Shown here piece by piece: positions 33,480 through 41,940 of a stretch of DNA of 46,534 nucleotides; positions within the stretch are counted from its first letter, which is position 1, and every line of letters starts with the position of its first letter. This DNA comes from Lachnospiraceae bacterium. Its GTDB lineage: Bacteria; Bacillota; Clostridia; Lachnospirales; Lachnospiraceae. A model generated the notes under the pieces. That model ran no database searches. It was not told where the DNA came from and worked only from the letters and a program-made list of their open reading frames with translations. Location of the stretch: the NCBI GenBank assembly GCA_024682555.1, contig JAIKZD010000054.1, positions 1 through 46,534 of the forward strand, in the 5' to 3' direction. Both the position numbers and the translations under genes were made by a program.

Positions 33480-35603
33480 ATGGATGTTAACCAGTATTTG
33501 GAAATCTTTCTTGACGAAACCAATGAACACATTCAGAGCCTGAGCGACCAGCTCATGAATCTGGAGCAGGAGCCGGATAATCCGGATACCATTAACGAGA
33601 TATTCCGTTCCGCCCATTCGTTAAAGGGAATGGCCGGTACAATGGGCTATAAGAGGATGCAGAACCTTACCCATGACATGGAAAACGTGTTTACCGAAGT
33701 AAGAAACGGAAACATGAAGGTCACATCCAATCTTATCGATGTGCTTTTCAAGGCCCTTGACGCCATAGAGGAATATGAAAAGGTCATCCGTGAAACCTCC
33801 GACGAAGGTACCAATGACAATGAAGCCATCATCAAGGAGCTGAACAGGATCCTTGAGGAGGGGCTTGGAAAGACCTCCGATGATTCCGCAAAGGATGAAA
33901 AAGAGGATTCCGGGGATGCGGCCGGGAAGGATGCACAGGGATCTTCAGAAAAGCCGTGGAAATCGGTAAAGCTTTCCGATGACAATATCACTGCTTTCAA
34001 GGAAGCCGATGAGAAGGGAATGAACGTATACGGTGTTACCGTTCATATCCAGGACAGCTGTGTTCTGAAAGCCGCCAGAGCCTTCCTGGTATTCAAGGCA
34101 ATAGAGGATATCGGTGAGATCATCGTTACGGATCCTACCGCACAGGATATAGAGGATGAGAAGTTTGATTTCGACTTCAATATGTATATCGCATCCGCTG
34201 AGCCCTTCGACAAGATAGAAAGTGCCATCCTGAGCGTTTCCGAGATAGAGAAATGTTCCGGCGAAAAGATCGATCCCGCCACTATCACAAAGGAAGAGGC
34301 AAAGTCCGAAGCAGCAGGAGGCGATACCCCTGCACCCGAAGAGACCACCGCTCCCGCACCCGTCCAGGAAGCCAAAAAAGCAGCGGCACCTGCGGCACCG
34401 AGTGCACCGGGCAAGCAGAATAAACCTGCAGCCGCAAAACCTGTTGTAAACAGGACCGTAAGGGTAGATATAGAAAAGCTCGATGTGCTCATGAATCTTG
34501 TCAGCGAGCTTATCATTGCAAAGAACAGTATCGTATCCGCATCCGCGGGCGAGGGCGTTACCAATTCTTCCGCCTTCAACGATCATATAGGCTATCTTGA
34601 GAGCGTTACCACCAATCTTCACGAATCGGTTATGAAGGTTCGAATGGTTCCCATAGAGAGCGTTGTCAACAGATTCCCCAAGATGGTAAGGGATCTTTCC
34701 AAGAAGCTCAACAAGAAGATGAACCTGTACATGTCAGGTGAGGACACAGAGCTTGACAGGACCGTTGTTGACGAGTTGAGTGATCCTCTGATGCACCTCA
34801 TCAGAAACTCCGCAGACCACGGACTTGAATCCGCGGAAGTGAGAGCCGAGAGGGGAAAGCCCGAGGAAGGATCCATCTTCCTTGATGCTTATCAGGACGG
34901 TAACAACGTTATCATCGAGGTAAGGGATGACGGTAACGGAATAGATGTCGAAGCGGTAAGGGCAAAAGCCATAGAGAGAGGAAGCGTTACTCCCGAGCAG
35001 GCCGAGCAGATGTCCGAAAAGGAAGTTATCGACATGCTCTTCCAGCCCAGCTTCTCCACCGCAAAGGTAGTTACCGATGTATCCGGAAGAGGCGTCGGTC
35101 TTGATGTCGTTAAATCAAAGATCGAGTCCCTCGGCGGTGATGTATCCGTAAAGACAAAGCTTGGCGAAGGATCTGCCTTCTCCGTAAGACTTCCCCTAAC
35201 GCTTGCCATCATACAGGCTCTCATGGTTGTTGTCGGAGACGAGAAATATGCGATCTCACTCGGCTCCATCGATACGATCGAGAGCATTTCAAAATCGGAT
35301 GTCAAGTATGTGGAGGCCAAGGAAGTAATAACCTTAAGAGAGAATGTCATCCCCATCATAAGGCTTCACGGAGTGCTCAATATAGAAGAGAGCACCGAGG
35401 AAAAGGATGATATGATCGTTGTCATCGTCAAGAAGGGTGACCAGCTTGCAGGACTTGTTGTTGACGAGCTTATTGGACAGCAGGAGATTGTAATCAAATC
35501 CCTTGGAAAATATATTAACTGCGCAAGCCGTATCGTATCGGGCGCAACCATTCTCGGTGACGGTGAGGTTGCACTGATCCTTGATGCGAATGTTCTGATA
35601 TAA
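33480..35603 (+). CDS. cheA: Chemotaxis histidine kinase CheA
   Basis: CheA autophosphorylates in response to receptors and passes phosphate to CheY and CheB. The 707-residue protein has the P1 HPt domain with the phosphorylated His46 in SAHSLKGMAGTMGY, and a P2 CheY-binding domain (about 155-270). An Ala/Pro-rich linker (about 285-320), P3 dimerisation and the P4 kinase domain follow; P4 carries the N box HLIRNSADHGLE, G1 RDDGNGID and G2 GRGVGLDVVKS. The P5 CheW-like domain ends the protein. All catalytic boxes are complete. It starts one base after cheB. Confidence 0.98.
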   Translation: MDVNQYLEIFLDETNEHIQSLSDQLMNLEQEPDNPDTINEIFRSAHSLKGMAGTMGYKRMQNLTHDMENVFTEVRNGNMKVTSNLIDVLFKALDAIEEYEKVIRETSDEGTNDNEAIIKELNRILEEGLGKTSDDSAKDEKEDSGDAAGKDAQGSSEKPWKSVKLSDDNITAFKEADEKGMNVYGVTVHIQDSCVLKAARAFLVFKAIEDIGEIIVTDPTAQDIEDEKFDFDFNMYIASAEPFDKIESAILSVSEIEKCSGEKIDPATITKEEAKSEAAGGDTPAPEETTAPAPVQEAKKAAAPAAPSAPGKQNKPAAAKPVVNRTVRVDIEKLDVLMNLVSELIIAKNSIVSASAGEGVTNSSAFNDHIGYLESVTTNLHESVMKVRMVPIESVVNRFPKMVRDLSKKLNKKMNLYMSGEDTELDRTVVDELSDPLMHLIRNSADHGLESAEVRAERGKPEEGSIFLDAYQDGNNVIIEVRDDGNGIDVEAVRAKAIERGSVTPEQAEQMSEKEVIDMLFQPSFSTAKVVTDVSGRGVGLDVVKSKIESLGGDVSVKTKLGEGSAFSVRLPLTLAIIQALMVVVGDEKYAISLGSIDTIESISKSDVKYVEAKEVITLRENVIPIIRLHGVLNIEESTEEKDDMIVVIVKKGDQLAGLVVDELIGQQEIVIKSLGKYINCASRIVSGATILGDGEVALILDANVLI

Positions 35604-35621
35604 ATAAGGAGGGGTAAAACG

Positions 35622-36095
35622 ATGAATGAATTAATGCTGAAAAACGACGCCGAGCTTGAGAGTATCCAGTTTATCGTTATCAGGATAGGAGATGAGCAGT
35701 ACGGCATAGACATCAAGTATGTTGACAATATAGTAAGGATGCAGAAGATAACCAGAGTTCCCGATGTGCAGAGCTATTTTGAGGGCGTTATCAATCTGCG
35801 AGGCGAGGTCGTTCCCGTCATGAACTTAAGAAGAAAGGCCGGTCTCCCTGATGTGGAGTACACAAAGGATACCAGGATCATTATCATCAAGCTTGAGAAT
35901 AATGCTCCCATAGGAATAGTTGTTGATGCGGTAAAGGAAGTTGTTACCCTTACCAGCGACCAGATCGAGTATTCTTCCAAGGGCGCGGCCAGGAGCACTC
36001 AGGTGACCTTTATCAACGGCATTGGAAAATGCAATGATTCCCTGATCTCCCTTCTGGATCTTAATGCGGTCATCTCGGAAAAAGAAGCTTCATGA
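35622..36095 (+). CDS. cheW: Chemotaxis adaptor CheW
   Basis: CheW couples receptors to CheA. The 157-residue protein is a single CheW beta-barrel domain: QFIVIRIGDEQYGIDIKYVDNIVRMQKITRVPDVQSYFEGVINLRGEVVPVMNLRRKAGLP is a complete family pattern. Length and motif order are normal; the C-terminus continues through VVDAVKEVVTLTSDQIE. An AGGAGGGG ribosome-binding site lies just before ATG 35622. It is followed by cheC. Confidence 0.97.
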   Translation: MNELMLKNDAELESIQFIVIRIGDEQYGIDIKYVDNIVRMQKITRVPDVQSYFEGVINLRGEVVPVMNLRRKAGLPDVEYTKDTRIIIIKLENNAPIGIVVDAVKEVVTLTSDQIEYSSKGAARSTQVTFINGIGKCNDSLISLLDLNAVISEKEAS

Positions 36096-36120
36096 TTATT
36101 TTGTGAAAGAGGATTATTAA

Positions 36121-36735
36121 ATGTCAAAGATCGATTTGAATGATATGAACAGCATGTATTTCGATGTCCTCAAGGAGATCGGAAACATAGGTGCGGGGAA
36201 TGCGACCACTGCTCTTGCGCAGATGCTTGATACCAAGGTGGATATGAAGGTGCCCAAGGTTGAACTTCTGGAGTTTTCGGAGGTTGGAGAAGCTATGGGC
36301 GGCGAAGAGCAGATAATGGCAGGCATCTACCTTGTGGTGGACGGCGACATACACGGCAGCATAATGTTCCTGCTTGAGGAAAAATCCACCAAGACCCTTA
36401 TTTCAATGCTGATGGGAACGCCGGAGCATGATTCCGATACCTTCAGCGATATGGAGATATCTGCTTTAAAGGAGATCGGTAATATCATTACCGGATCATA
36501 CCTTTCGAGTCTCTCCACCCTGACAGGCCTTACCATTGTCCCGTCAATACCGGATATCAGTATTGATATGTGCGGCGCCATCCTTTCGGTTCCCGCGATA
36601 GAATTCGGTGAGCTGGGAGACAAGATCCTGCTGATAGAAACGGCATTTTCGGATGACATTAAGTTAAACGGGTATTTCATTCTTGTTCCCGATCTGGAGT
36701 CATATGACAAAATATTAACATCACTGGGGATGTAA
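36121..36735 (+). CDS. cheC: CheY-P phosphatase CheC
   Basis: CheC dephosphorylates CheY-P and binds CheD, part of the Bacillus-type adaptation system. The 204-residue product has the two symmetrical active-site motifs DVLKEIGNIGAGNATTAL (near residue 17) and SALKEIGNIITGSYLSSL (near 117), each with the essential Glu and Asn. Length is normal and there is no extra domain. FliY carries the same motif type, so the operon encodes two CheY-P phosphatases. cheD follows after 6 bp, matching their physical interaction. Confidence 0.97.
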   Translation: MSKIDLNDMNSMYFDVLKEIGNIGAGNATTALAQMLDTKVDMKVPKVELLEFSEVGEAMGGEEQIMAGIYLVVDGDIHGSIMFLLEEKSTKTLISMLMGTPEHDSDTFSDMEISALKEIGNIITGSYLSSLSTLTGLTIVPSIPDISIDMCGAILSVPAIEFGELGDKILLIETAFSDDIKLNGYFILVPDLESYDKILTSLGM

Positions 36736-36741
36736 ACAATT

Positions 36742-37227
36742 ATGAGTGAAATGATAAAGGTAGGAATGGCAGATCTTAAGCTGTGTAAAGCTCCCGATGC
36801 GATCACGACTCTGGGGCTCGGTTCTTGTGTAGGTGTAGCTATCAGGGATCCCCAGACCAAGGTCGGAGGGCTTGCCCATGTAATGCTTCCGGACAGCACC
36901 AGTATCCAGGGGAATCATAATATCGCCAAGTTTGCGGATACGGGCGTAAAAGAGCTTGTGAATATAATCGGGAAAAACGGCGGCAACAAGATGCGTCTTG
37001 AGGCAAAGATCGCGGGAGGAGCAAAGATGTTTGCTTTTTCAAGCAAGACGGATCTTATGTCGGTGGGCGACAGAAATGTCGAGGCAGTAAAAAAGGTCTT
37101 AAAGGAGTTAAGGATCCCTATACTTGCCGAGGATACCGGATTAAGCTACGGTCGGACAGTGGAGTATTATCCCGAAACGGGTGATTATATCATAAAGACC
37201 GTAGGAAAGGGGCAGAAGACTATCTGA
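36742..37227 (+). CDS. cheD: Receptor glutamine deamidase CheD
   Basis: CheD deamidates receptor glutamines and activates receptors; it is regulated by CheC. The 161-residue protein has the catalytic Cys29 in TTLGLGSCVGVAIRD and His46 in GGLAHVMLPDS, plus the conserved EAKIAGGAKMF and NVEAVKKVLKELRIPILAEDTGLSYGRTVEY blocks. All active residues are present. A short hairpin, ACCGGG/CCCGGT (37228-37233 with 37243-37248), follows the stop without a T-run. Confidence 0.97.
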   Translation: MSEMIKVGMADLKLCKAPDAITTLGLGSCVGVAIRDPQTKVGGLAHVMLPDSTSIQGNHNIAKFADTGVKELVNIIGKNGGNKMRLEAKIAGGAKMFAFSSKTDLMSVGDRNVEAVKKVLKELRIPILAEDTGLSYGRTVEYYPETGDYIIKTVGKGQKTI

Positions 37228-37267
37228 ACCGGGTTGACAGAGCCCGGTCCCTGGGAAGACGGCGGAT

Positions 37268-37573
37268 ATGAACACAAAAAAGATACCGCTTGTGGTGATG
37301 CTCCTCGGAGCTCTGGTAACAAGCATCGTAACCTATATATATAATTATTCTGTCAATGATCTTCTGGTGGCACTGTTTTTATCGCTTGTGATCTTTCTGG
37401 TGATCGGGCTGATAATTCAGGGGATTTTTAATAAATATGTTCCGCTCCCGGAAGAAGAGCCTGAGGCTTCTGAGGAAGACGGTGAAGGCGAGGTCATTGA
37501 CAAGACGGAAGACAGTGAATCGGAGGAAGGTGCTGAAGCTTCCGTTGATAATGAAGAAAGTCAGCAGATGTGA
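37268..37573 (+). CDS. Small two-helix membrane protein with acidic tail, unknown
   Basis: I do not recognise this family. The 101 residues have two predicted membrane helices (about 7-25 and 31-52) joined by a very short turn. A strongly acidic cytoplasmic or external tail (about 60-101) has more than 20 Glu/Asp and almost no Lys or Arg. The gene lies between cheD and the flagellar sigma gene, a spacing where Bacillus has nothing; sigD follows after 27 bp. The position suggests a motility- or chemotaxis-linked membrane factor, but no function can be assigned. Confidence 0.8.
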   Translation: MNTKKIPLVVMLLGALVTSIVTYIYNYSVNDLLVALFLSLVIFLVIGLIIQGIFNKYVPLPEEEPEASEEDGEGEVIDKTEDSESEEGAEASVDNEESQQM

Positions 37574-37600
37574 TCTCTTGGGGGTATTCGGAGGGTATAA

Positions 37601-38380
37601 ATGGACGAGTCTGCAAGACAGAAGCTGTGGGATAGCTATCTGAAAAGTCCCACATCCGAGACAAGGGAAAAAATAATACTGGAATATGCTCCTCTTGTTA
37701 AGATCGTAGCAGGACGTCTTGCCATGTATCTGGGCTACAATGTTGAGTATGAGGATCTGGTGAGTTATGGCATTTTCGGGCTTATAGATGCCATAGACAG
37801 GTTTGATGCCGGCAAGGATGTCAAGTTTGAGACCTATGCCAGCTTAAGGATCAGAGGATCCATACTGGATCAGATAAGAAAAATGGACTGGATACCCAGA
37901 ACGGTCAGAAAGAGACAGAGGGATATCCAGACAGCCATAAAGAACATAGAGGCAAGGACCGGCAGAGCCGCAACGGATGAGGACATCGCCGTTGAGCTTG
38001 GGATCACTTCCTCGGAGTATGATGAGTGGCAGTCACAGATGAAGGTCACCAACATCATATCCCTTGATGAATTTGTGGAGCAGGGAGGCGGCGACATCAA
38101 TGTTTCCGAGCCCCAGAGCACCATATCCAGGTTTGACCTTCCCGAGGAGGCCATAGCCAGGGAAGAACTGAAACTCAAGCTGAAGGAAGCCCTTAACGAT
38201 CTTACGGAGAAGGAGCAGAAGGTCATCCTCCTGTATTATTATGAAGACCTTACCCTGAAGGAGATCAGCAATGTACTTGAGGTGTCCGAATCGAGAGTAT
38301 CACAGCTGCACACTAAGGCGCTTAACAAGATGAAAGGCAAGATGGGCCCTTACATGGAGATACTTTCCGGAAATATGTAA
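37601..38380 (+). CDS. fliA: Flagellar RNA polymerase sigma factor (SigD/FliA, sigma-28)
   Basis: This sigma-28 factor directs late flagellar and chemotaxis promoters. The 259-residue protein shows region 2 (EYEDLVSYGIFGLIDAIDRFDAGKDVKFETYASLRIRGSILDQIRKMDWIPRTVRKRQRD), region 3 (GRAATDEDIAVELGITSSEYDEW) and region 4 with ALNDLTEKEQKVILLYYYEDLTLKEISNVLEVSESRVSQLHTKALNKM. Length is typical. The sequence upstream of fliK contains a near-consensus site for it, which suggests feedback on hook and later genes. No FlgM anti-sigma is in the window. Called sigD in Bacillus. Confidence 0.97.
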   Translation: MDESARQKLWDSYLKSPTSETREKIILEYAPLVKIVAGRLAMYLGYNVEYEDLVSYGIFGLIDAIDRFDAGKDVKFETYASLRIRGSILDQIRKMDWIPRTVRKRQRDIQTAIKNIEARTGRAATDEDIAVELGITSSEYDEWQSQMKVTNIISLDEFVEQGGGDINVSEPQSTISRFDLPEEAIAREELKLKLKEALNDLTEKEQKVILLYYYEDLTLKEISNVLEVSESRVSQLHTKALNKMKGKMGPYMEILSGNM

Positions 38381-38421
38381 GGAAGGTATGTGAGGAGAAG
38401 GAAGCAGAGGGTATTACAAAA

Positions 38422-40029
38422 ATGAATAAAAACGGATATTTCCGCGTTCAGGTCAGGAATACGGGAAGGTTTCTTGAGATATTTCCTCCACAAGAGGGAG
38501 GTTCTCCCGTAGATTTCAATGAGGTAAGAAATTACCTTGCGGGGAAGGGTTATCCCGTTGACATGGTGGCCATAAATAAGGCCATACTGGCAGCCGGCAC
38601 GGAAAAACAGGTGCTGCAGCTTGACAGCCTGAGCGGTTTCCCGGAGAGCGAGATGTTCGAGCTCTATGTCACCGATGATAAGTTAAAAGCAGTGGGAAGG
38701 TTCTATCCCCCTTCTGAAGGCGGCAATGTCCTTGACAGGGATGAGATCATCGGCGATCTTAAAGCCAGGAAGATCATCTCCGGTCTGAATATTGATGTTA
38801 TAGACACGTTTCTTGAGGAAAGACAGTATTGTTATCCCTATCTTCTCGCGGAGGGTCAGCCTCCCAAAGACGGCAAAGACGGTTCCATAGAGTATTTCTT
38901 TAATACCGATCACAATACCAAACCGAAGCTTAATGAAGACGGCACGGTCAATTTCTTTGAACTTGACCTTATTTCTCCGTGTAAGGAAGGAGATGTGCTT
39001 GCCAGACTGACGCCTGCCGTTCCCGGGGAAGACGGCTTTGATGTTTTCGGACAGAGGATCAAGCCGAGGGATGTTTCGAATCCCGAATTTAAGGCCGGCA
39101 ACAATCTTAAACTCAGCGATGACGGAAAAGAACTTATTTCGGGCATCACCGGAAATGTTTCCCTGGTAGAGGGAATGGTCTTTGTAAAGAGCGTCTATGA
39201 GGTTAATGATGTTGATACCTCAGTGGGCAACATCGATTACCGGGGGGATGTGCTGGTAAGAGGAAACGTCAAGGAAGGATTTATCGTAAAATCAGGCGGA
39301 AGCGTTGAAGTGAAGGGTGTAGTGGAAGGAGCTACCATTGAGGCGGCCGAAGACATCATCATAGGTCACGGAATGAACGGAATGGGAAAGGGCGTCATTT
39401 CCGCCGGCGGAAACATCGTTTCGAAATTCATCGAGAATGCAAAGGTGGTTTCGGGGGGCTATGTCAGTGCCGAGGCTATCATACACAGCGATGTGATGGC
39501 AAAGACCCAGATCACCGTAACCGGAAAGAGAGGAAATATTACCGGAGGACGTGTAAAGGCAGGATCCGATGTGGAAGCAAAGACCATAGGTTCCACCATG
39601 GGTGTCGATACCTATATCGAAGTCGGAGCGGATCCGCAGATCAAGCTCAAGGCCCAGGCTATGGAGCAGGAGATACAGAAGTACAATAAGGCGCTTGAAC
39701 AGATCAAACCCATACTTGCGACCTTCACCCAGAGACTTCAGAAGGGTGACAAGCTCACGGTTGATCAGGTGCGTTACGTGAAACAGCTGAACGAGCAGTA
39801 TAAAGGCCTTGTCGAAACCATTGCAAAATCCACAAAGGCCTATAACGATTATATGGAAAAGATCAGGGATGAAGCGGTCGACAATATTCCCGTTGTAAAA
39901 GTATCGGGTGACTGCTTCCCGGGCACGGTGATCGTGATCAGTGATGTCAGAAAAGAGATAAAGACCCTGACTCAGAGGACCAGATTCCAGAGAGAGGGCG
40001 CGGACGTCAGGATCAAACCGCTGTATTAA
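38422..40029 (+). CDS. FapA family protein (DUF342)
   Basis: This is a FapA/DUF342-type protein of unknown function that is common in motile Clostridia. The 535 residues have an N-terminal two-part domain (about 1-180) and a right-handed beta-helix-like repetitive middle (about 225-405). That middle carries Gly/Val periodic strands such as SGGSVEVKGVVEGATIEAAEDIIIGHG, ISAGGNIVSKFIENAKVVSGGYV and VKAGSDVEAKTIGS. A coiled coil follows (about 410-485), then a short C-terminal beta part. It has no signal peptide. It lies 42 bp after the sigma gene and is inserted between it and the SwrB-like gene, unlike in B. subtilis. Confidence 0.9.
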   Translation: MNKNGYFRVQVRNTGRFLEIFPPQEGGSPVDFNEVRNYLAGKGYPVDMVAINKAILAAGTEKQVLQLDSLSGFPESEMFELYVTDDKLKAVGRFYPPSEGGNVLDRDEIIGDLKARKIISGLNIDVIDTFLEERQYCYPYLLAEGQPPKDGKDGSIEYFFNTDHNTKPKLNEDGTVNFFELDLISPCKEGDVLARLTPAVPGEDGFDVFGQRIKPRDVSNPEFKAGNNLKLSDDGKELISGITGNVSLVEGMVFVKSVYEVNDVDTSVGNIDYRGDVLVRGNVKEGFIVKSGGSVEVKGVVEGATIEAAEDIIIGHGMNGMGKGVISAGGNIVSKFIENAKVVSGGYVSAEAIIHSDVMAKTQITVTGKRGNITGGRVKAGSDVEAKTIGSTMGVDTYIEVGADPQIKLKAQAMEQEIQKYNKALEQIKPILATFTQRLQKGDKLTVDQVRYVKQLNEQYKGLVETIAKSTKAYNDYMEKIRDEAVDNIPVVKVSGDCFPGTVIVISDVRKEIKTLTQRTRFQREGADVRIKPLY

Positions 40030-40082
40030 GGGAGAAATCCCGGAAATCATACCATCATATCAGATTTTGGAGGGTGAATCAT

Positions 40083-41012
40083 ATGACAGCTATGGAAATA
40101 ACACTCCTCGTGGCGGGAGTGATTATTTTTGCCGCAAGCTTTTTTATAAAGGGCAAAGAAGAAACCAAGACAGAGGAAGAACTGGAGGCTGAGAAAAGGC
40201 AGATAAGAGCCATGATGGAGACCGAGCTCGAGGGCATGAAGATAAAGGTTAACGATGCCACCAACGAGACCGTGGAATATGCCATGGATAAGGCGGAAAG
40301 GTCTCTTGAGAAGGTTTCCAACGAAAAGATCATGGCCGTGAACGATTATTCCAACATGGTAATGGAAGAGATCGACAAAAGCCATAAGGAAGTGATGTTC
40401 CTTTACGACATGCTCAATGACAAGCAGGCGGATGTGAAGGATTCGGTCCGCAAGGCCGATGCCACCGTAAGGGAAGTTCAGAACATGTCTGAGGCCGCCA
40501 AAAAGGGCTCAGAGGAATTCAAGAAGGATCTTGACGATTATTCGGAGAAAAAGATCGAAGAAGTAAAACAGGCGGTAGGCAGTCAGGGAACGGTAAGCCG
40601 GTCCGACTCAACCGAGGCAAATGTGAATGTTCCTGCCTCGGAGTACACCTATGTGGAACAGAAGCCCATGACCGCCATTGACATCATTAAGGCCAAAAAG
40701 GCGGAGAACAATATACAGCCCGTGTTTAATGCTTTTTCGGCGGACGGGTTCGAAACGGTATCCTTAAATCAGCCCGAGGATGTGATAAAACCCCTTCCCG
40801 AAAGAGAACCGGAAAAGACAGGGGAGAATAATGAGCAGTCATCAGGCGGTCACAGCGCCGGGTTCAGAAGAGCCTTCGGGGTATCTTCCGGGAATAATAA
40901 CCAGAAGATAATAGAGATGCATGAGTCGGGGATGTCTGTCGTTGATATCGCCAAAACCCTTAATCTCGGTGTAGGTGAAGTAAAGCTTGTGATCGATCTG
41001 TTTAAGAGGTAG
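40083..41012 (+). CDS. SwrB/DUF6115-like membrane protein with C-terminal HTH
   Basis: The 309-residue product has an N-terminal membrane helix (about 5-22), a long charged coiled coil (about 25-170) and a disordered linker. The conserved C-terminus QKIIEMHESGMSVVDIAKTLNLGVGEVKLVIDLFKR looks like a resolvase/DUF6115-type helix-turn-helix. B. subtilis SwrB (YlxL), which promotes basal-body assembly at FliP, lies right after sigD and has the same layout of membrane helix, coiled coil and C-terminal HTH-like tail; this parallel is by recall and context. The start is ATG 40083 with GGAGGGTGA at 40069-40077 rather than GTG 40074. Confidence 0.75.
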   Translation: MTAMEITLLVAGVIIFAASFFIKGKEETKTEEELEAEKRQIRAMMETELEGMKIKVNDATNETVEYAMDKAERSLEKVSNEKIMAVNDYSNMVMEEIDKSHKEVMFLYDMLNDKQADVKDSVRKADATVREVQNMSEAAKKGSEEFKKDLDDYSEKKIEEVKQAVGSQGTVSRSDSTEANVNVPASEYTYVEQKPMTAIDIIKAKKAENNIQPVFNAFSADGFETVSLNQPEDVIKPLPEREPEKTGENNEQSSGGHSAGFRRAFGVSSGNNNQKIIEMHESGMSVVDIAKTLNLGVGEVKLVIDLFKR

Positions 41013-41016
41013 GGAT

Positions 41017-41823
41017 ATGAAACTTGGATATTACTTGAGGGGCCTTGGAATAGGAATCATAGTTACGGCTTTATTGATGGGATTTACCCTTAGTACCCGG
41101 ACGGGTTCAATGTCCGATGAGGATGTAAAAAAACGGGCCGCCGAGCTAGGAATGGTGGAAGAGAGCAGGCTTTTGGTACAGGAAGCCGGCGATAAGGAAA
41201 CCGCTGACAAAACAGAGGATACTAAAGAAGATCAGATAAAAGCCGATAATAATACAGAGGACAGTTCAAAGGCAGTTTCCGAAAACTCCGGACCAGCCGG
41301 AACCGAAAATGAGGAGTCCGGGCAGAAAGACAGGTCCGAAGCCCCTGAGGCGGAAACCCCTGAGGCCGGGACCGCTGAGGAAAATACGGAAGAAGATACG
41401 AAGAAGCCAGAGCTTAAGGATAATTCAAGCAAGGAGCTCAGTGTGTCGGGAACCGTTTCATCCGACGGAAGGGTCGCTGAGGATGAGGTTAAAACAGAGA
41501 CTCCCGCTTCAAACGATGCTTCCGAAGAGGCATCAGCAGAAGAGACATCATCAAAGGAAGAGACCCCGTCAAAGGAGGAAGCTCCGGCAAAGGATGAAAC
41601 TCCGGCAAAAGAAGGCAAGGGCGGAACGGTAACGGTTGCAGGCGGTGATGATTCGGTCACCGTGTGCAGAAAGCTCGAAAAACTCGGGATCATCGATGAT
41701 GCCGCGGATTTCGACAGATATCTTGTTTCGAGAAAGATCGATTCCTATATCGTTACGGGGACGGTTAAGATCCCTGAAGGGGCGGGATATGAAGAAATCG
41801 CAAAGCTTTTGACCGGAAGATAG
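41017..41823 (+). CDS. Membrane-anchored protein with YceG/MltG-like C-terminal domain
   Basis: The 268 residues start with a membrane helix (about 8-27). A long low-complexity linker rich in Glu, Lys, Thr, Ser and Pro follows (about 35-205), including short EETPSKEEAPAKDETPAKE-type repeats. The protein ends with a compact domain (about 207-268) containing GGDDSVTVCRKLEKLGIIDDAADFDRYLV and KIPEGAGYEEIAKLL. That domain resembles the LysM-like/YceG part of endolytic transglycosylase MltG, but the catalytic half is missing, so it probably binds rather than cuts. It lies 4 bp after the SwrB-like gene and closes the operon. Confidence 0.75.
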   Translation: MKLGYYLRGLGIGIIVTALLMGFTLSTRTGSMSDEDVKKRAAELGMVEESRLLVQEAGDKETADKTEDTKEDQIKADNNTEDSSKAVSENSGPAGTENEESGQKDRSEAPEAETPEAGTAEENTEEDTKKPELKDNSSKELSVSGTVSSDGRVAEDEVKTETPASNDASEEASAEETSSKEETPSKEEAPAKDETPAKEGKGGTVTVAGGDDSVTVCRKLEKLGIIDDAADFDRYLVSRKIDSYIVTGTVKIPEGAGYEEIAKLLTGR

Positions 41824-41862
41824 ACGGATAACGTTTTTTGTTGAAATTACGTTATGTTAATC

Positions 41863-41896
41863 GTTTAAGTTTTTTAAAAAATTTTGAACCTTTTTT
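41863..41896 (+). terminator. AT-rich terminator-like hairpin at the operon end
   Basis: GTTTAAGTTTTTT (41863-41875) can pair with AAAAAATTTTGAAC (41876-41889) with one mismatch and some G-T pairs, then CC and six Ts follow (41891-41896). It is the only terminator-like structure after the last fla/che gene, but the stem is AT-rich. A second hairpin, CTTTCAC/GTGAAAG (41899-41905 with 41919-41925), lies 5 nt before the degV SD. No convincing promoter for degV was seen in 41824-41940. Confidence 0.45.
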
Positions 41897-41940
41897 GTCT
41901 TTCACGAAGTCTTAATAAGTGAAAGCACCCTGGAGATAAT

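Noticed and set aside
37228-37262. TTGACA at 37234-37239 as a promoter, or the ACCGGG/CCCGGT hairpin as a terminator after cheD
   Set aside because: No -10 hexamer is present at 15-19 bp, and the 6-bp stem has no T-run.
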